Shown piece by piece: positions 8,208-17,674 of a DNA stretch of 64,000 nucleotides. Numbering within the stretch: position 1 is the first letter of the stretch; the number at the start of each line of letters is the position of its first letter. The notes under the pieces were generated by a model. That model made no database searches. It was not told where the DNA came from and saw only the letters and a program-made list of their open reading frames with translations. This DNA comes from 2-12-FULL-35-15 sp036386835 (GTDB lineage Bacteria > Bacteroidota > Bacteroidia > 2-12-FULL-35-15), in contig DASVUX010000034.1 in the NCBI GenBank assembly GCA_036386835.1, forward strand, positions 131,210 through 195,209, in the 5' to 3' direction. Both the position numbers and the translations under genes were made by a program.

Positions 8208-9296
8208 ATGAGTAAAGTAGCATTGATTACAGGGATCACCGGACAGGATGGCGCTTATTTAGCTGAATTGTTATTAAGCAAAGGGTATATTGTCCACGGG
8301 GTAAAGCGGAGGAGCTCCCTGTTTAATACTGACCGCATCGATCACCTTTATAAGGATCAGCATGAAAAACAGGTTAAATTCTTTCTTCATTACGGTGACC
8401 TTACTGATTCAACCAACCTGATCAGGATCATCCAGGAAACTCAGCCTGATGAGATCTACAACCTTGCTGCCCAGTCCCATGTTAAAGTTTCATTTGAGAC
8501 CCCGGAATATACCGCCAATGCCGATGGGATCGGTACTCTTCGGATCCTTGAAGCGATCCGGATCCTTAAAATGGAAAGTAAAACACGATTTTACCAGGCT
8601 TCTACTTCTGAAATGTATGGCTTTGTCCAGGAAGTTCCTCAAAAGGAGACTACACCATTCTATCCTCGCTCACCTTACGGAGTGGCCAAAGTTTACGGAT
8701 TCTGGATCACGAAGAATTACAGGGAAGCGTATAACATGTATGCCTGCAACGGAATATTATTCAATCACGAAAGCCCTTTAAGGGGAGAAACATTTGTTAC
8801 AAGAAAGATCACGCGTGCAGCTGCCAAGATCCATCTTAACCTCCAGGATAAGCTTTTTCTCGGGAACCTTGATGCTGAGCGCGACTGGGGACATGCAAAG
8901 GATTATGTTGAAGGAATGTGGATGATGCTCCAGCAGAAAGAAGCGGATGATTACGTCCTGGCAACCGGAAAAAAAATAACAGTACGCAGGTTTGTTGATC
9001 TTGCATTCGCTGAAGTTGGGATCACTTTGAAATGGGAAGGCAAGGGAGTGGATGAAAAAGGAATTGACAGTGCAAACGGTAAGGTCCTTGTGGAAGTGGA
9101 CCCAGCTTATTTCAGGCCGACAGAGGTTGACCTCCTGATAGGTGATGCTTCAAAAGCAAAGAAGAATATGGGCTGGGAGCCGAAACATACCCTCGAACAA
9201 TTGGTAAAGGAAATGATGGCGCATGATGTTAAGCTGTTCCAGAAGGATAAATACCTTCTTGATGGCGGTCATGATGTGATGAATTTTCATGAATAA
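8208..9296 (+). CDS. gmd: GDP-mannose 4,6-dehydratase
   Basis: Gmd converts GDP-mannose to GDP-4-keto-6-deoxymannose, the first step to GDP-L-fucose. The 362-residue SDR-family protein has the nucleotide loop GITGQDGAYLAE near the N-terminus, the family block YNLAAQSHVKVSFETPEYTA, and the catalytic YxxxK in SPYGVAK preceded by STSEMYG. It is followed 18 bp later by fcl, its pathway partner. A near-consensus -7 box (TATTATTG, 8176-8183) lies 25 bases before the ATG, and a possible terminator separates it from cysQ, so it probably starts its own transcript. Confidence 0.97.
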   Translation: MSKVALITGITGQDGAYLAELLLSKGYIVHGVKRRSSLFNTDRIDHLYKDQHEKQVKFFLHYGDLTDSTNLIRIIQETQPDEIYNLAAQSHVKVSFETPEYTANADGIGTLRILEAIRILKMESKTRFYQASTSEMYGFVQEVPQKETTPFYPRSPYGVAKVYGFWITKNYREAYNMYACNGILFNHESPLRGETFVTRKITRAAAKIHLNLQDKLFLGNLDAERDWGHAKDYVEGMWMMLQQKEADDYVLATGKKITVRRFVDLAFAEVGITLKWEGKGVDEKGIDSANGKVLVEVDPAYFRPTEVDLLIGDASKAKKNMGWEPKHTLEQLVKEMMAHDVKLFQKDKYLLDGGHDVMNFHE

Positions 9297-9314
9297 TCTG
9301 AAGCCAGATAGGAA

Positions 9315-10250
9315 ATGACAGAAATGCAGAAAAGCTCTAAGATCTATATTGCCGGGCATCGCGGTATGGTTGGATCAGCGATACACCGTAAGCTGAAGGC
9401 CGATGGCTTTTCAAATTTTATATTCCGCACATCATCAGAACTTGATCTTAGAAATCAGCAGGCCGTTGCTGATTTTTTTGCAAAGGAACAGCCCGAATAT
9501 GTGTTCCTCGCTGCCGCTAAAGTAGGTGGTATCGTTGCAAATAATACTTACCGTGCGGATTTTATTTATGAGAACATGATGATCCAAAGCCACGTGATTC
9601 ATCAATCATATTTAAACAAGGTTAAAAAATTGTTATTCCTGGGGTCTTCATGTATTTATCCTAAGATGGCCCCGCAGCCGCTGAAGGAAGATTATTTGCT
9701 CACGGGCACACTTGAGCCAACAAATGAGCCATATGCAATTGCAAAGATAGCAGGCATTAAAATGTGCGATGCTTACAGGGACCAGTATGGCTGTAATTTT
9801 ATTTCGGTAATGCCGACTAACCTTTATGGCCCTAACGATAATTACGATCTTAAAAACTCACACGTTCTGCCTGCTCTTATTAGAAAATTTCATGTAGCAA
9901 AGAATGAGAATGCCCCCACTGTTGAGATCTGGGGAACGGGTTCACCGTTAAGGGAATTCCTTCATGCGGATGACCTTGCCGATGCATGCTGTTATTTAAT
10001 GCAGCATTACAATGAGCCGGGCTTAGTGAATATCGGAGTAGGGCATGACATCAGCATAAAGGAGCTTGCGCTCCTTGTAAAGAAGATCGTTGGCTTTGAG
10101 GGAGAATTAAAGTTTGATACAAGCAAGCCTGACGGTACCCCGAGAAAATTAATGGACGTAAGCAAGCTGCACTCATTCGGCTGGAAAGATAAGATCGGTC
10201 TTGAAGAAGGTATATCGGCAGTTTACCAAGAAGTAAAAGAGAAGCTTTAA
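9315..10250 (+). CDS. fcl: GDP-L-fucose synthase
   Basis: This dual 3,5-epimerase/4-reductase (WcaG family) turns the Gmd product into GDP-L-fucose with NADPH. The 311-residue protein has GHRGMVGSAI for NADP binding, SSCIYP and the catalytic YAIAK, followed by the family's MPTNLYGPNDN. With gmd it forms a complete GDP-L-fucose module. Downstream genes (Wzi/RemB-like proteins and a WecA-like transferase) point to a surface glycan as the destination of the sugar. No fucosyltransferase is seen in the window. Confidence 0.97.
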   Translation: MTEMQKSSKIYIAGHRGMVGSAIHRKLKADGFSNFIFRTSSELDLRNQQAVADFFAKEQPEYVFLAAAKVGGIVANNTYRADFIYENMMIQSHVIHQSYLNKVKKLLFLGSSCIYPKMAPQPLKEDYLLTGTLEPTNEPYAIAKIAGIKMCDAYRDQYGCNFISVMPTNLYGPNDNYDLKNSHVLPALIRKFHVAKNENAPTVEIWGTGSPLREFLHADDLADACCYLMQHYNEPGLVNIGVGHDISIKELALLVKKIVGFEGELKFDTSKPDGTPRKLMDVSKLHSFGWKDKIGLEEGISAVYQEVKEKL

Positions 10251-10284
10251 ACTTGCTTTTTAACTATAAAAAATCCTTGCCCTT

Positions 10285-11958
10285 GTGGCCTTTACGGTGA
10301 AAAAATTTTTCCTCATATTATTCATGTTGCCGATGCTGTTTTTTGGACAGCAGAACATGCAGTTGAACAGGGAATGGAATCTCAGCTTTGAAAAGCAGAA
10401 TAACACAATTATTTCCGGATCGGATAGCCTTGATGGTAAATTTATCAATCGGGATGGTATTCCTGCTCCTGTTTCTCAGTCATGTTTCCGACCTTACATA
10501 GTAGCTTACACTCAGGGTGAAAAGGATAAATCCCGGAATTGGTTTGTAAGAAAAATAAAGAAGGAAAACCTTATCATTGTTAAGGATACTTCGGATAAAT
10601 TCCATCTTACAATCGACCCTATTATCAACTTTGAATTCGGGATGGACCTGGCGGATACCAGGAGTGAAAAGTTATACAAGAATACAAGGGGTTTAATTGT
10701 CAGGGGAGCTATAGGACAAAAAATTGCTTTTGAAACTTCTTTTTACGAGAACCAGGCCACCTACGCAAAATACATTGACAGGTATATTGCAGGGACCGAT
10801 GACTTGTTCCCGCAGACAGTAAATTATGATTATGCCGTAATTCCCGGCCAGGGGCGCTCAAAGGTTTTCAGGAAAACAGGTTACGACTATGCAATGGCTT
10901 CGGGATATGTTTCCTGGTCGCCCAACCGGATCTTTAATGTTCAGCTGGGACATGGGAAACATTTTGTAGGTGACGGTTACCGGTCATTGCTGCTTTCGGA
11001 TAATTCGTTCAATTATCCATATGCAAGAATAACCACAAGCTGGAAAAATATTCAATACACTAACCTTTACACATCCTTTATGAATCTCACAAACGGTGGT
11101 GTAAAAACACCACCTCATGTAGAGAGGCTGTTCCAGAAAAAGACAGGAAGCTTCCAGATGCTTTCTGTGAACTTTCTGAAACGGATTCAGCTGGGCATAT
11201 TCCAGGGAATGATATTCGAAGCTGCGGATTCAACAAACAAGGAGCATGTGAATTTTAATACGTTTAATCCTGTGATAGGTGTGAACACTGCTGTTTATGG
11301 ACTTGCTAACAGGAATAACATGCTGCTTGGAGCGACATTGAAACTGAAATTGACAAATTCTATCTCTCTGTACGGACAGGTTATGCTGGACGAAGTTTCT
11401 ACAAAGAAAAGCGGAGAGACAGGAAATAAATACGGCTATCAGGCAGGGTTAAAATATTTTGACCTGTTCACCTTAAAGAACCTTCATTTCCAGGTGGAAT
11501 ACAATAGCGTCCGCCCTTATTCGTATGCTTCCGGCAGTTCTTTTCAAAGTTATACGCACTATAACCAGGCCCTTGCACATCCTTTAGGTGCAAATTTTAA
11601 TGAGCTGGTTGGTTTTCTGAATTACCGGCTGAAGGATTTTTTTATTCAGCTAAAAGGGAATTATGCAGTGAAAGGAGCCGATTCATCCGGATATAATTTC
11701 GGAGGGAACATCTTCAAATCCTCAAATACATTTCCTGTAGCTCAATCTTTGGAAAATATAAAGACCACCCAGGGATATAAAACCACGCTGATGTACCAGG
11801 ATATCCATATCGGCTATCTGGTGAATGCCGCTTCGAACCTGAATATTGTGGTTGGCCTGACAAACCGGGTAGAGCTTGCCGGCGGAAAAAACAATTCCAC
11901 ACAGTTTGTTTATCTTGGAATAAGGACATCGCTGGCTAATTTTTATTATGATTTTTAA
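10285..11958 (+). CDS. Wzi/RemB-like outer-membrane protein, copy 1
   Basis: Up to 557 residues with a signal peptide (KKFFLILFMLPMLFFG) and a long beta-strand-rich body with alternating aromatic residues, as expected for an outer-membrane barrel. Blocks such as GYVSWSPNRIFNVQLGHGK, GDGYRSLLLSD and the C-terminal AHPLGANFNE match the capsule-assembly Wzi / gliding-motility RemB type family. The frame opens at GTG 10285; a second GTG at 10297 directly before the KKFF segment is an equally good start. A paralogue lies at 13065. Likely role: surface attachment or display of a polysaccharide, or a gliding accessory. The family assignment rests on recognised motifs, not on a search. Confidence 0.75.
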   Translation: MAFTVKKFFLILFMLPMLFFGQQNMQLNREWNLSFEKQNNTIISGSDSLDGKFINRDGIPAPVSQSCFRPYIVAYTQGEKDKSRNWFVRKIKKENLIIVKDTSDKFHLTIDPIINFEFGMDLADTRSEKLYKNTRGLIVRGAIGQKIAFETSFYENQATYAKYIDRYIAGTDDLFPQTVNYDYAVIPGQGRSKVFRKTGYDYAMASGYVSWSPNRIFNVQLGHGKHFVGDGYRSLLLSDNSFNYPYARITTSWKNIQYTNLYTSFMNLTNGGVKTPPHVERLFQKKTGSFQMLSVNFLKRIQLGIFQGMIFEAADSTNKEHVNFNTFNPVIGVNTAVYGLANRNNMLLGATLKLKLTNSISLYGQVMLDEVSTKKSGETGNKYGYQAGLKYFDLFTLKNLHFQVEYNSVRPYSYASGSSFQSYTHYNQALAHPLGANFNELVGFLNYRLKDFFIQLKGNYAVKGADSSGYNFGGNIFKSSNTFPVAQSLENIKTTQGYKTTLMYQDIHIGYLVNAASNLNIVVGLTNRVELAGGKNNSTQFVYLGIRTSLANFYYDF

Positions 11959-11968
11959 CTATCTATAA

Positions 11969-13072
11969 ATGGAATTCCTGATTCTTGTTTTCATAACCTC
12001 TTTTTTTGTCGTTCTGCTCTCGACACCTTCCTTAATTAAGGTAGCCATCCTGAAGAGGCTGTTCGATGCCCCCGGTGATACGCGTAAACTTCATACACGC
12101 ATGATCCCGACAATTGGTGGGATCATGATCTTTGCGGGAACAGTGTTTTCTTATTCGTTGTGGTTTCCAAGCAACGATATGCATGATGGTATTCAGCTGT
12201 TCAATGCAGTTAATGATTACAGGTTCATCGTTTCAACATTGCTGGTGATGTTCTTTGTAGGAGTAAAAGATGACATTATCGGAACGGCACCGGTGAAAAA
12301 GCTGGTTGCGCATGTTCTTGTCGGGATGGTCCTTGTGCTTATGGCGGATATCCGTATCGTGAGCATGCACGGGATCTTTGGTGTGGAGGTGCTTCCTTAC
12401 TGGGCCAGTGTTTTTCTTTCGCTGTTCACTTATATAGTTGTTGTTAACGCGTTTAACCTGATTGATGGTGTTGACGGCCTTGCAGGTGGGGTAGGTTTTA
12501 TAGCTTCTTCCGCTTTCGGTGCATGGTTCGCTTTTGCCGGTGATTATGCAATGGCCTGTCTTGCAATAGCTCTCTCGGGTTCATTGCTCGGTTTCCTTTT
12601 CTTCAATTTTTCCCCGGCCAAAATATTCATGGGCGATTCAGGTTCCTTGACAATTGGCCTGACAATTTCAATTCTGGCTATAAAGCTGATCAGTTATGAT
12701 GTAAGTGCTATCCATCATGGTTTTGTGCTGAATATCTCCAAGCCTATTTTTGCAATGGCTGTGCTTGTTTACCCGCTTATTGATACATTAAGGATCTTTA
12801 TCTACAGGGCTGTCCAGGGTGTTTCCCCGTTTTCTGCAGACCGAAACCACCTTCATCACCGCCTTATTGATATAGGCTGCAGCCACAGGAAAGCAGTACT
12901 CATTATTTATTTTGTCAACCTGTTTATTATTGGTTTGACAGTTGCTCTTGCAGCAACACCAATCAATGCAAATTATGGATTCGCCATAATAGCAGCAACC
13001 GCGCTGTTCATTGCGCAGATCCCATTCTTTATCAAGAAAAAGAAGAACCGTATTCCGCAAAAGAATGATTAA
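11969..13072 (+). CDS. WecA/TagO-type undecaprenyl-phosphate sugar-1-phosphate transferase
   Basis: A 367-residue polytopic membrane enzyme of glycosyltransferase family 4 (MraY/WecA). It moves a HexNAc-1-phosphate from UDP to undecaprenyl phosphate and so starts a lipid-linked glycan. The Mg-binding motifs are present: RKLHTRMIPTIGGI near the start, DDIIGTAP, NAFNLIDGVDGLAGG and the WecA-type HHRLIDIG near the C-terminus (MraY would differ here). About ten hydrophobic segments are visible. It lies 10 bp after one Wzi/RemB-like gene and overlaps the next by 8 bp, so all three are probably one transcript with gmd and fcl. Confidence 0.92.
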   Translation: MEFLILVFITSFFVVLLSTPSLIKVAILKRLFDAPGDTRKLHTRMIPTIGGIMIFAGTVFSYSLWFPSNDMHDGIQLFNAVNDYRFIVSTLLVMFFVGVKDDIIGTAPVKKLVAHVLVGMVLVLMADIRIVSMHGIFGVEVLPYWASVFLSLFTYIVVVNAFNLIDGVDGLAGGVGFIASSAFGAWFAFAGDYAMACLAIALSGSLLGFLFFNFSPAKIFMGDSGSLTIGLTISILAIKLISYDVSAIHHGFVLNISKPIFAMAVLVYPLIDTLRIFIYRAVQGVSPFSADRNHLHHRLIDIGCSHRKAVLIIYFVNLFIIGLTVALAATPINANYGFAIIAATALFIAQIPFFIKKKKNRIPQKND

Positions 13073-14654
13073 ACAGCTTGCATATAAAAGAATTATTACC
13101 GGATTACTGATGATGTTTTCCTCTGCAGGGGCTTTTGCCCAGCAGCTGAATTATACACTCAGCAGGGATTTCCTCTGGGGACTCGATAAATATTATAATA
13201 ACAAAGACATAAATTTCCAGTCCTTCATTAAGCCTTACCGGTATGAAGATGTTAAAAAAGTAAGCGATTCCTCCGCGGTGTTTCCCAGGCTTCTTGCCGG
13301 TACAAAGGCTGAAGAAAGGGATAAAAAGGCAACATCCCAGGTCGAAGTATATCCTTTATTATCTGCCCAGGGCGGCTACGAGCTTTCTTCCCCAACACGT
13401 TTAACAAATGATCTCGCGATCGGTGGGCATCTTCTCGGGTTTATCGGGCCGAAATTTGCCTTCAGCCTCAAGGTCATGGCAGGAAAACAGGTCTTTAATT
13501 CTTTCCAGGATTCCATCGTACGCCAGACACGGGTAGTTCCGGGGATCGGTCCTGCTTATCGCGATAACACCGATACATTCCTTACGCGTTATTCTTACCA
13601 GTATTATTCCGGTTACCTGTCTTACTCACCTAATAAGATCTTCAACATACAGGCAGGGCAGGACAAGCATTTCTGGGGGGACGGGTACCGTTCATTGTTC
13701 CTGTCAGATGTAGCGGCACCTTACCCGTTTCTCAAGATCACAACAAATGTGTGGAAGCTGACCTACGTTAATTTATATACGATAATGAAAGATGCAAGTC
13801 ATCCTTCCGGAATGAAGGCTGACCGTCTTAATAAATACGCAACTCTTCATTACCTGGGATGGAATGCAACAAAGCGGATCAATATCGGGTTGTTTGAATC
13901 AATTGTGTGGCAGGGCTCCGACAGCACAAGGCATCGCGGATATGATGTAAATTACCTGAACCCCATAATGTTCTTCCGCCCTGCCGAATATTCCCTGGGC
14001 TCAAGCGATAATGCATTTTTAGGATTCTCCTTCAAAGTAAAGATTTTAAAGAACCAGCAGATTTACGGGCAGTTGTTGCTTGATGAATTCCTGCTAAAAG
14101 AAGTGCTGGCTGATACCGGCTGGTGGGCAAATAAGCAGGCTTTTCAGCTGGGCTTCAAGAGCTTTGACCTGTTTAAAGTCAAACGGCTGAATTTTCAAAC
14201 GGAGTTTAATTATGTTCGTCCTTATACTTATTCGCATGGAAGTGTCCAGCAGAATTACGGTCACATGAACGAACCTTTGGCCCATCCTCTCGGGGCTAAT
14301 TTTATTGAATCGGCCAGCTTTCTGAATTACCGTTACAAGCGTTTATTCATTGAAGCGAAATGTATTTATGCCGTGTATGGGGGCGACAGCGCAGGAACGG
14401 ATTACGGAAAGAACATATTTCTTTCATATGTGAACAGGCCTTCTGATTATGGGAATTTTACCGGGCAGGGCTTCCAGGCCAGGCTGATCACCGCATCTTT
14501 AAGAGCTGCATATGTTCTTGATACAAGAATGAACCTGAAGGTGGAACTGGGTTTTGCCGACAGGATTATTAAAACTGATTATTCAACCAGGAACATACCT
14601 TATATTTTTCTCGGTATCAGGACAGATCTTAGTAACCTGTATTCAGATTATTAA
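13065..14654 (+). CDS. Wzi/RemB-like outer-membrane protein, copy 2
   Basis: I chose ATG 13065 (529 residues). The frame is open further upstream but would there overlap the transferase by a long, Arg-rich, non-signal-like segment; from 13065 the protein begins with a signal peptide ending SAGAFAQQ. The body shares blocks with copy 1: SYSPNKIFNIQAGQDKHFWGDGYRSLFLSD, QIYGQLLLDEFLLKE, FNYVRPYTYSHG and AHPLGANFIE. The 8-bp overlap with the WecA-like gene suggests coupled translation. Role as for copy 1: an outer-membrane protein for capsule or glycan attachment, or gliding. Confidence 0.75.
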   Translation: MIKQLAYKRIITGLLMMFSSAGAFAQQLNYTLSRDFLWGLDKYYNNKDINFQSFIKPYRYEDVKKVSDSSAVFPRLLAGTKAEERDKKATSQVEVYPLLSAQGGYELSSPTRLTNDLAIGGHLLGFIGPKFAFSLKVMAGKQVFNSFQDSIVRQTRVVPGIGPAYRDNTDTFLTRYSYQYYSGYLSYSPNKIFNIQAGQDKHFWGDGYRSLFLSDVAAPYPFLKITTNVWKLTYVNLYTIMKDASHPSGMKADRLNKYATLHYLGWNATKRINIGLFESIVWQGSDSTRHRGYDVNYLNPIMFFRPAEYSLGSSDNAFLGFSFKVKILKNQQIYGQLLLDEFLLKEVLADTGWWANKQAFQLGFKSFDLFKVKRLNFQTEFNYVRPYTYSHGSVQQNYGHMNEPLAHPLGANFIESASFLNYRYKRLFIEAKCIYAVYGGDSAGTDYGKNIFLSYVNRPSDYGNFTGQGFQARLITASLRAAYVLDTRMNLKVELGFADRIIKTDYSTRNIPYIFLGIRTDLSNLYSDY

Positions 14655-14674
14655 GCGAATAACCATTTTTAATT

Positions 14675-16573
14675 TCAATGCTCTGCAAGTACAATGATCT
14701 TATCATTCGGATTCCAGTTCACCTTACTGGATTTAACAGGATTTACAACCACCCCGTAAGCTTTTTCCGGCTCTTTTGATAAGGATTGGATCCGGTAGCC
14801 GATGGCCGTTTCACCTTTCATTGCAGCTGATTCAAGAATAGTATAAAAATTAGTGTTTGTTCCTGGTCTTACGTAATCTGTAACCGGCCGCAGGTAGATC
14901 TCTGATCCTTCGGCTGCAAAAAGTGTTTCAAAAACCTTCTCAAGGTGGCGGTTCTCTGAGAGTTGTGAAAGCATCAGGCTGATGAGCTTGTCGCTCACGA
15001 TAAAATCATCTGCCTTTGTAACTTCTGCCAGCTCGCGGTTTCTGACATCCAGCATTTCACTTACTATACTGATCTCCTTCTTGGAGTTTTCGGAAATGTT
15101 CCGGAGATGCAGAAGTGTGATCAGTGTTTTTGCATCAGCCTCCTGGATGTCCATGTCTGGATAGCAGAGGATGATTATATGATTGAAAGATTCAACACGC
15201 AGTGAATTCAATACCGCCTTCTCGGTGGTGTTCGCCTTTTTAAAGGTGACCAGGAGATTGGTTAAGGAGGGTTTGATCTCTTCTATCTTTTCGGCAATAT
15301 CTGCGTATTCCGCAACAACAAGTATTTCCGAGCCTTTGGCAACATAATTATCCAGCTCTTTTATAATTGAGTTCCCTTTCCCGTTCCAGCCGAGAATCAT
15401 TGTTTTTTCTTTTGACGAAGTACTGCGTGCCGCATTCATGATGTATTTGAGATCAAGATCGAACTGGCTTTTTCCCGACATAATAATTGTGTCATCATCC
15501 TCCGAGATCGCGATCACCCTGTCGCCTACATTGATGGGTTTATTCATAACCGGGTTGATCGATACATCCCCGTCTGCGTGATAAAGGCCTATAACTGCAG
15601 AATTTTCATACGCGAACAATGCGTCCCTGTAAGTCTTGCCGTAGAGCCTTTCTTCATTTTTAAAGTAAATTTCGGCACCATCAAAATCCAGGAGCTCCGT
15701 GTACACTACGCTTAAGCCAGATTGCCTGCAGGTTTGAGCGGTAACCCTCGCGATGAGATCACTTGTAAGAACAAGGACTGCTTCATCTGCTCCCACCAGG
15801 TCAGCTGCCTCCATGTTGGCTTTGTCACGGATCTCCGCAACAATATGGTATTTGCCCGTTTTGCGTTTGGGGTTGTTGGTAATTGCGAGAATGGATTTGA
15901 TCACATGCGTATCGGCATTGCCTTCTTCAGGTGACAGGATTATAATTGAACGCGCATCATGCGGGCTTACAACTTCCAGGTCGGTAAGGTCAAGCGGGCT
16001 GCCCGTCCTGCAGATGATCTTTGTACTTCCGGTATCCGGGAATTTTGAGCGGATCTCATCTTCCATTTCAACCTTATTCCTGTCAGCCATGATCACAATG
16101 CGCGGTTTTTTCTGGTTGGCATTAGCAATGATCAGTTCTGATATAATAGAGAAAACTTTCGAAGACCAGCCGAGAATGAGCGTATGATCAGTTTCCAGGA
16201 CTTTTGATCTGCCTTTCCGCATTTCTTCAAGAGTGGCTTCAAGGCCGGAAGTAAGCGTCCCGATGAGACTGCTGAGAATAAAAATTCCCCCGATTGTTAC
16301 GAATAGCATGATGATCCTGAAGCTCCAGCCGCTGTCCCCGCCAAGTGTTCCCGAATCCATAGTATGCATCAGGCTTTGCCATGCCGCTTCAGCGAAGTTA
16401 AGGTCTTCATTGTCCGGCTGCCGGATCCCCGTGAATGTTAAAAGGGCGGCAGCGATCACAACTATCAGCACAGATACCACAGCAAGCCACATAATAATGG
16501 CAGGAGTTCCTTTTGATAAGGTGTTCTCAAACGAATACCTTATTCTTTGTGAAAATGTTGGTCTTGAATTCAT
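14675..16573 (-). CDS. CASTOR/POLLUX-type ion channel with RCK domains
   Basis: A 632-residue membrane protein in which two transmembrane helices (about residues 20-48 and 85-110) flank a short pore-like segment, followed by two TrkA-N/RCK-like Rossmann units: HTLILGWSSKVFSIISEL with IVIMADRNK, and TMILGWNGKGNSIIKEL. The GW motif at each dinucleotide loop is characteristic of the plant CASTOR/POLLUX (DMI1) family and its bacterial relatives, which are cation channels. The frame is open to 16693, but an exact -7 box (minus-strand TACATTTG, 16589-16596) lies inside that extension and ATG 16573 is just below it, so the shorter start is preferred. Ion specificity cannot be read from the sequence. 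Confidence 0.8.
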   Translation of the reverse strand: MNSRPTFSQRIRYSFENTLSKGTPAIIMWLAVVSVLIVVIAAALLTFTGIRQPDNEDLNFAEAAWQSLMHTMDSGTLGGDSGWSFRIIMLFVTIGGIFILSSLIGTLTSGLEATLEEMRKGRSKVLETDHTLILGWSSKVFSIISELIIANANQKKPRIVIMADRNKVEMEDEIRSKFPDTGSTKIICRTGSPLDLTDLEVVSPHDARSIIILSPEEGNADTHVIKSILAITNNPKRKTGKYHIVAEIRDKANMEAADLVGADEAVLVLTSDLIARVTAQTCRQSGLSVVYTELLDFDGAEIYFKNEERLYGKTYRDALFAYENSAVIGLYHADGDVSINPVMNKPINVGDRVIAISEDDDTIIMSGKSQFDLDLKYIMNAARSTSSKEKTMILGWNGKGNSIIKELDNYVAKGSEILVVAEYADIAEKIEEIKPSLTNLLVTFKKANTTEKAVLNSLRVESFNHIIILCYPDMDIQEADAKTLITLLHLRNISENSKKEISIVSEMLDVRNRELAEVTKADDFIVSDKLISLMLSQLSENRHLEKVFETLFAAEGSEIYLRPVTDYVRPGTNTNFYTILESAAMKGETAIGYRIQSLSKEPEKAYGVVVNPVKSSKVNWNPNDKIIVLAEH

Positions 16574-16588
16574 TGTTAAAGCTTTAAG

Positions 16589-16596
16589 CAAATGTA
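16589..16596 (-). promoter_or_regulatory. -7 promoter box for the CASTOR-like gene
   Basis: Minus-strand TACATTTG, an exact TAnnTTTG match 15 bases above ATG 16573. It would give a leader of about 10 bases and it decides the start codon. Confidence 0.5.
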
Positions 16597-16753
16597 TTAA
16601 TAATGTTAAAAAAACGATGATTTCAGACGGCTGAACTTCATGAATATAGCAATGAGACGCAGGGGAATGAAATTGGTCTAAAATTTCCAACAAACACTGA
16701 TTAATTCGGAATAATTTGGTAAAATTGTATCCGCTTAGAAAAAGCCATCCAAA

Positions 16754-17656
16754 TTGATCACAGAAGAAGTAAATACATTGACACAGCCGGTTGCTCGGGT
16801 AAGTAAACTGAGGGATTATGCCTCATTTATGAAATTCCGTCTTGCTTCATTGGTGGTCATGTCGGCCGCTATTGCATATGCAGCAGCTTCTGTATCCGTG
16901 GACTGGGCCCAGATGGGCTGGCTGGTGCTCGGAGGCTTCTTGGTAACAGGCTCTTCAAACGGGTTCAACCAAGTTATCGAGCGGGACCTTGATAAATTAA
17001 TGACCCGCACCCAAAACCGCCCGCTGCCGCAGGAAAGGATGAGTGTGAATGAAGCCCTGGTCATTGCTGCTGTTGCCGGCAGTGCCGGGATCACTATACT
17101 CACTGTATTCATGAATCCCCTTAGCGGCATCCTCGGTGCCCTGGCTTTGATACTTTACACAGGTGTTTATACTCCTCTTAAAAGAATAACTCCATTTGCT
17201 GTTTTTGTGGGTGCTTTTCCCGGTGCAATCCCGCCATTGCTGGGCTGTGTAGCTGCCACAAACGGCTTCGGTGAAATTCCCCTGATCGGATGGGTGCTGT
17301 TCGCAGGCCAGTTCATCTGGCAGTTCCCGCATTTCTGGGCCATTGCCTGGGTGATCGATGATGATTATAAAAAAGCGGGGTTCCGGATGCTCCCATCAGC
17401 AGGCGGCCGTGATAAAAGCAGCGCTTTCCAGATCCTCATTTATACACTTTTCCTTTACCCGATCAGCCTGCTACCTGTTATGTTTCATTATTCAGGGACT
17501 ATCTCGGCTTTTGTGATCTCATTCTGCAGTATTTATTTCCTTTACCAGGCTTATATACTTTATAAGGAATGCACTGTTGAAGCGGCCCGCAAACTTATGT
17601 TCGGGTCTTTCTTTTACCTGCCCGCCATCCAGCTGGCAGTTATGATCGGTAAATAA
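16754..17656 (+). CDS. ctaB: protoheme IX farnesyltransferase
   Basis: CtaB/CyoE transfers a farnesyl group to heme B, making heme O for heme-copper oxidases. The 300-residue, multi-helix membrane protein has the prenyltransferase motif NGFNQVIERDLDKLMTRT and the second Asp motif VIDDDYKKAGFRM. It starts at TTG 16754. It heads a tightly packed run of cytochrome oxidase genes, but the catalytic subunits I and II are not in the window, so they must lie elsewhere. Confidence 0.95.
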   Translation: MITEEVNTLTQPVARVSKLRDYASFMKFRLASLVVMSAAIAYAAASVSVDWAQMGWLVLGGFLVTGSSNGFNQVIERDLDKLMTRTQNRPLPQERMSVNEALVIAAVAGSAGITILTVFMNPLSGILGALALILYTGVYTPLKRITPFAVFVGAFPGAIPPLLGCVAATNGFGEIPLIGWVLFAGQFIWQFPHFWAIAWVIDDDYKKAGFRMLPSAGGRDKSSAFQILIYTLFLYPISLLPVMFHYSGTISAFVISFCSIYFLYQAYILYKECTVEAARKLMFGSFFYLPAIQLAVMIGK

Positions 17657-17674
17657 AAACTTAACCAGATAATA

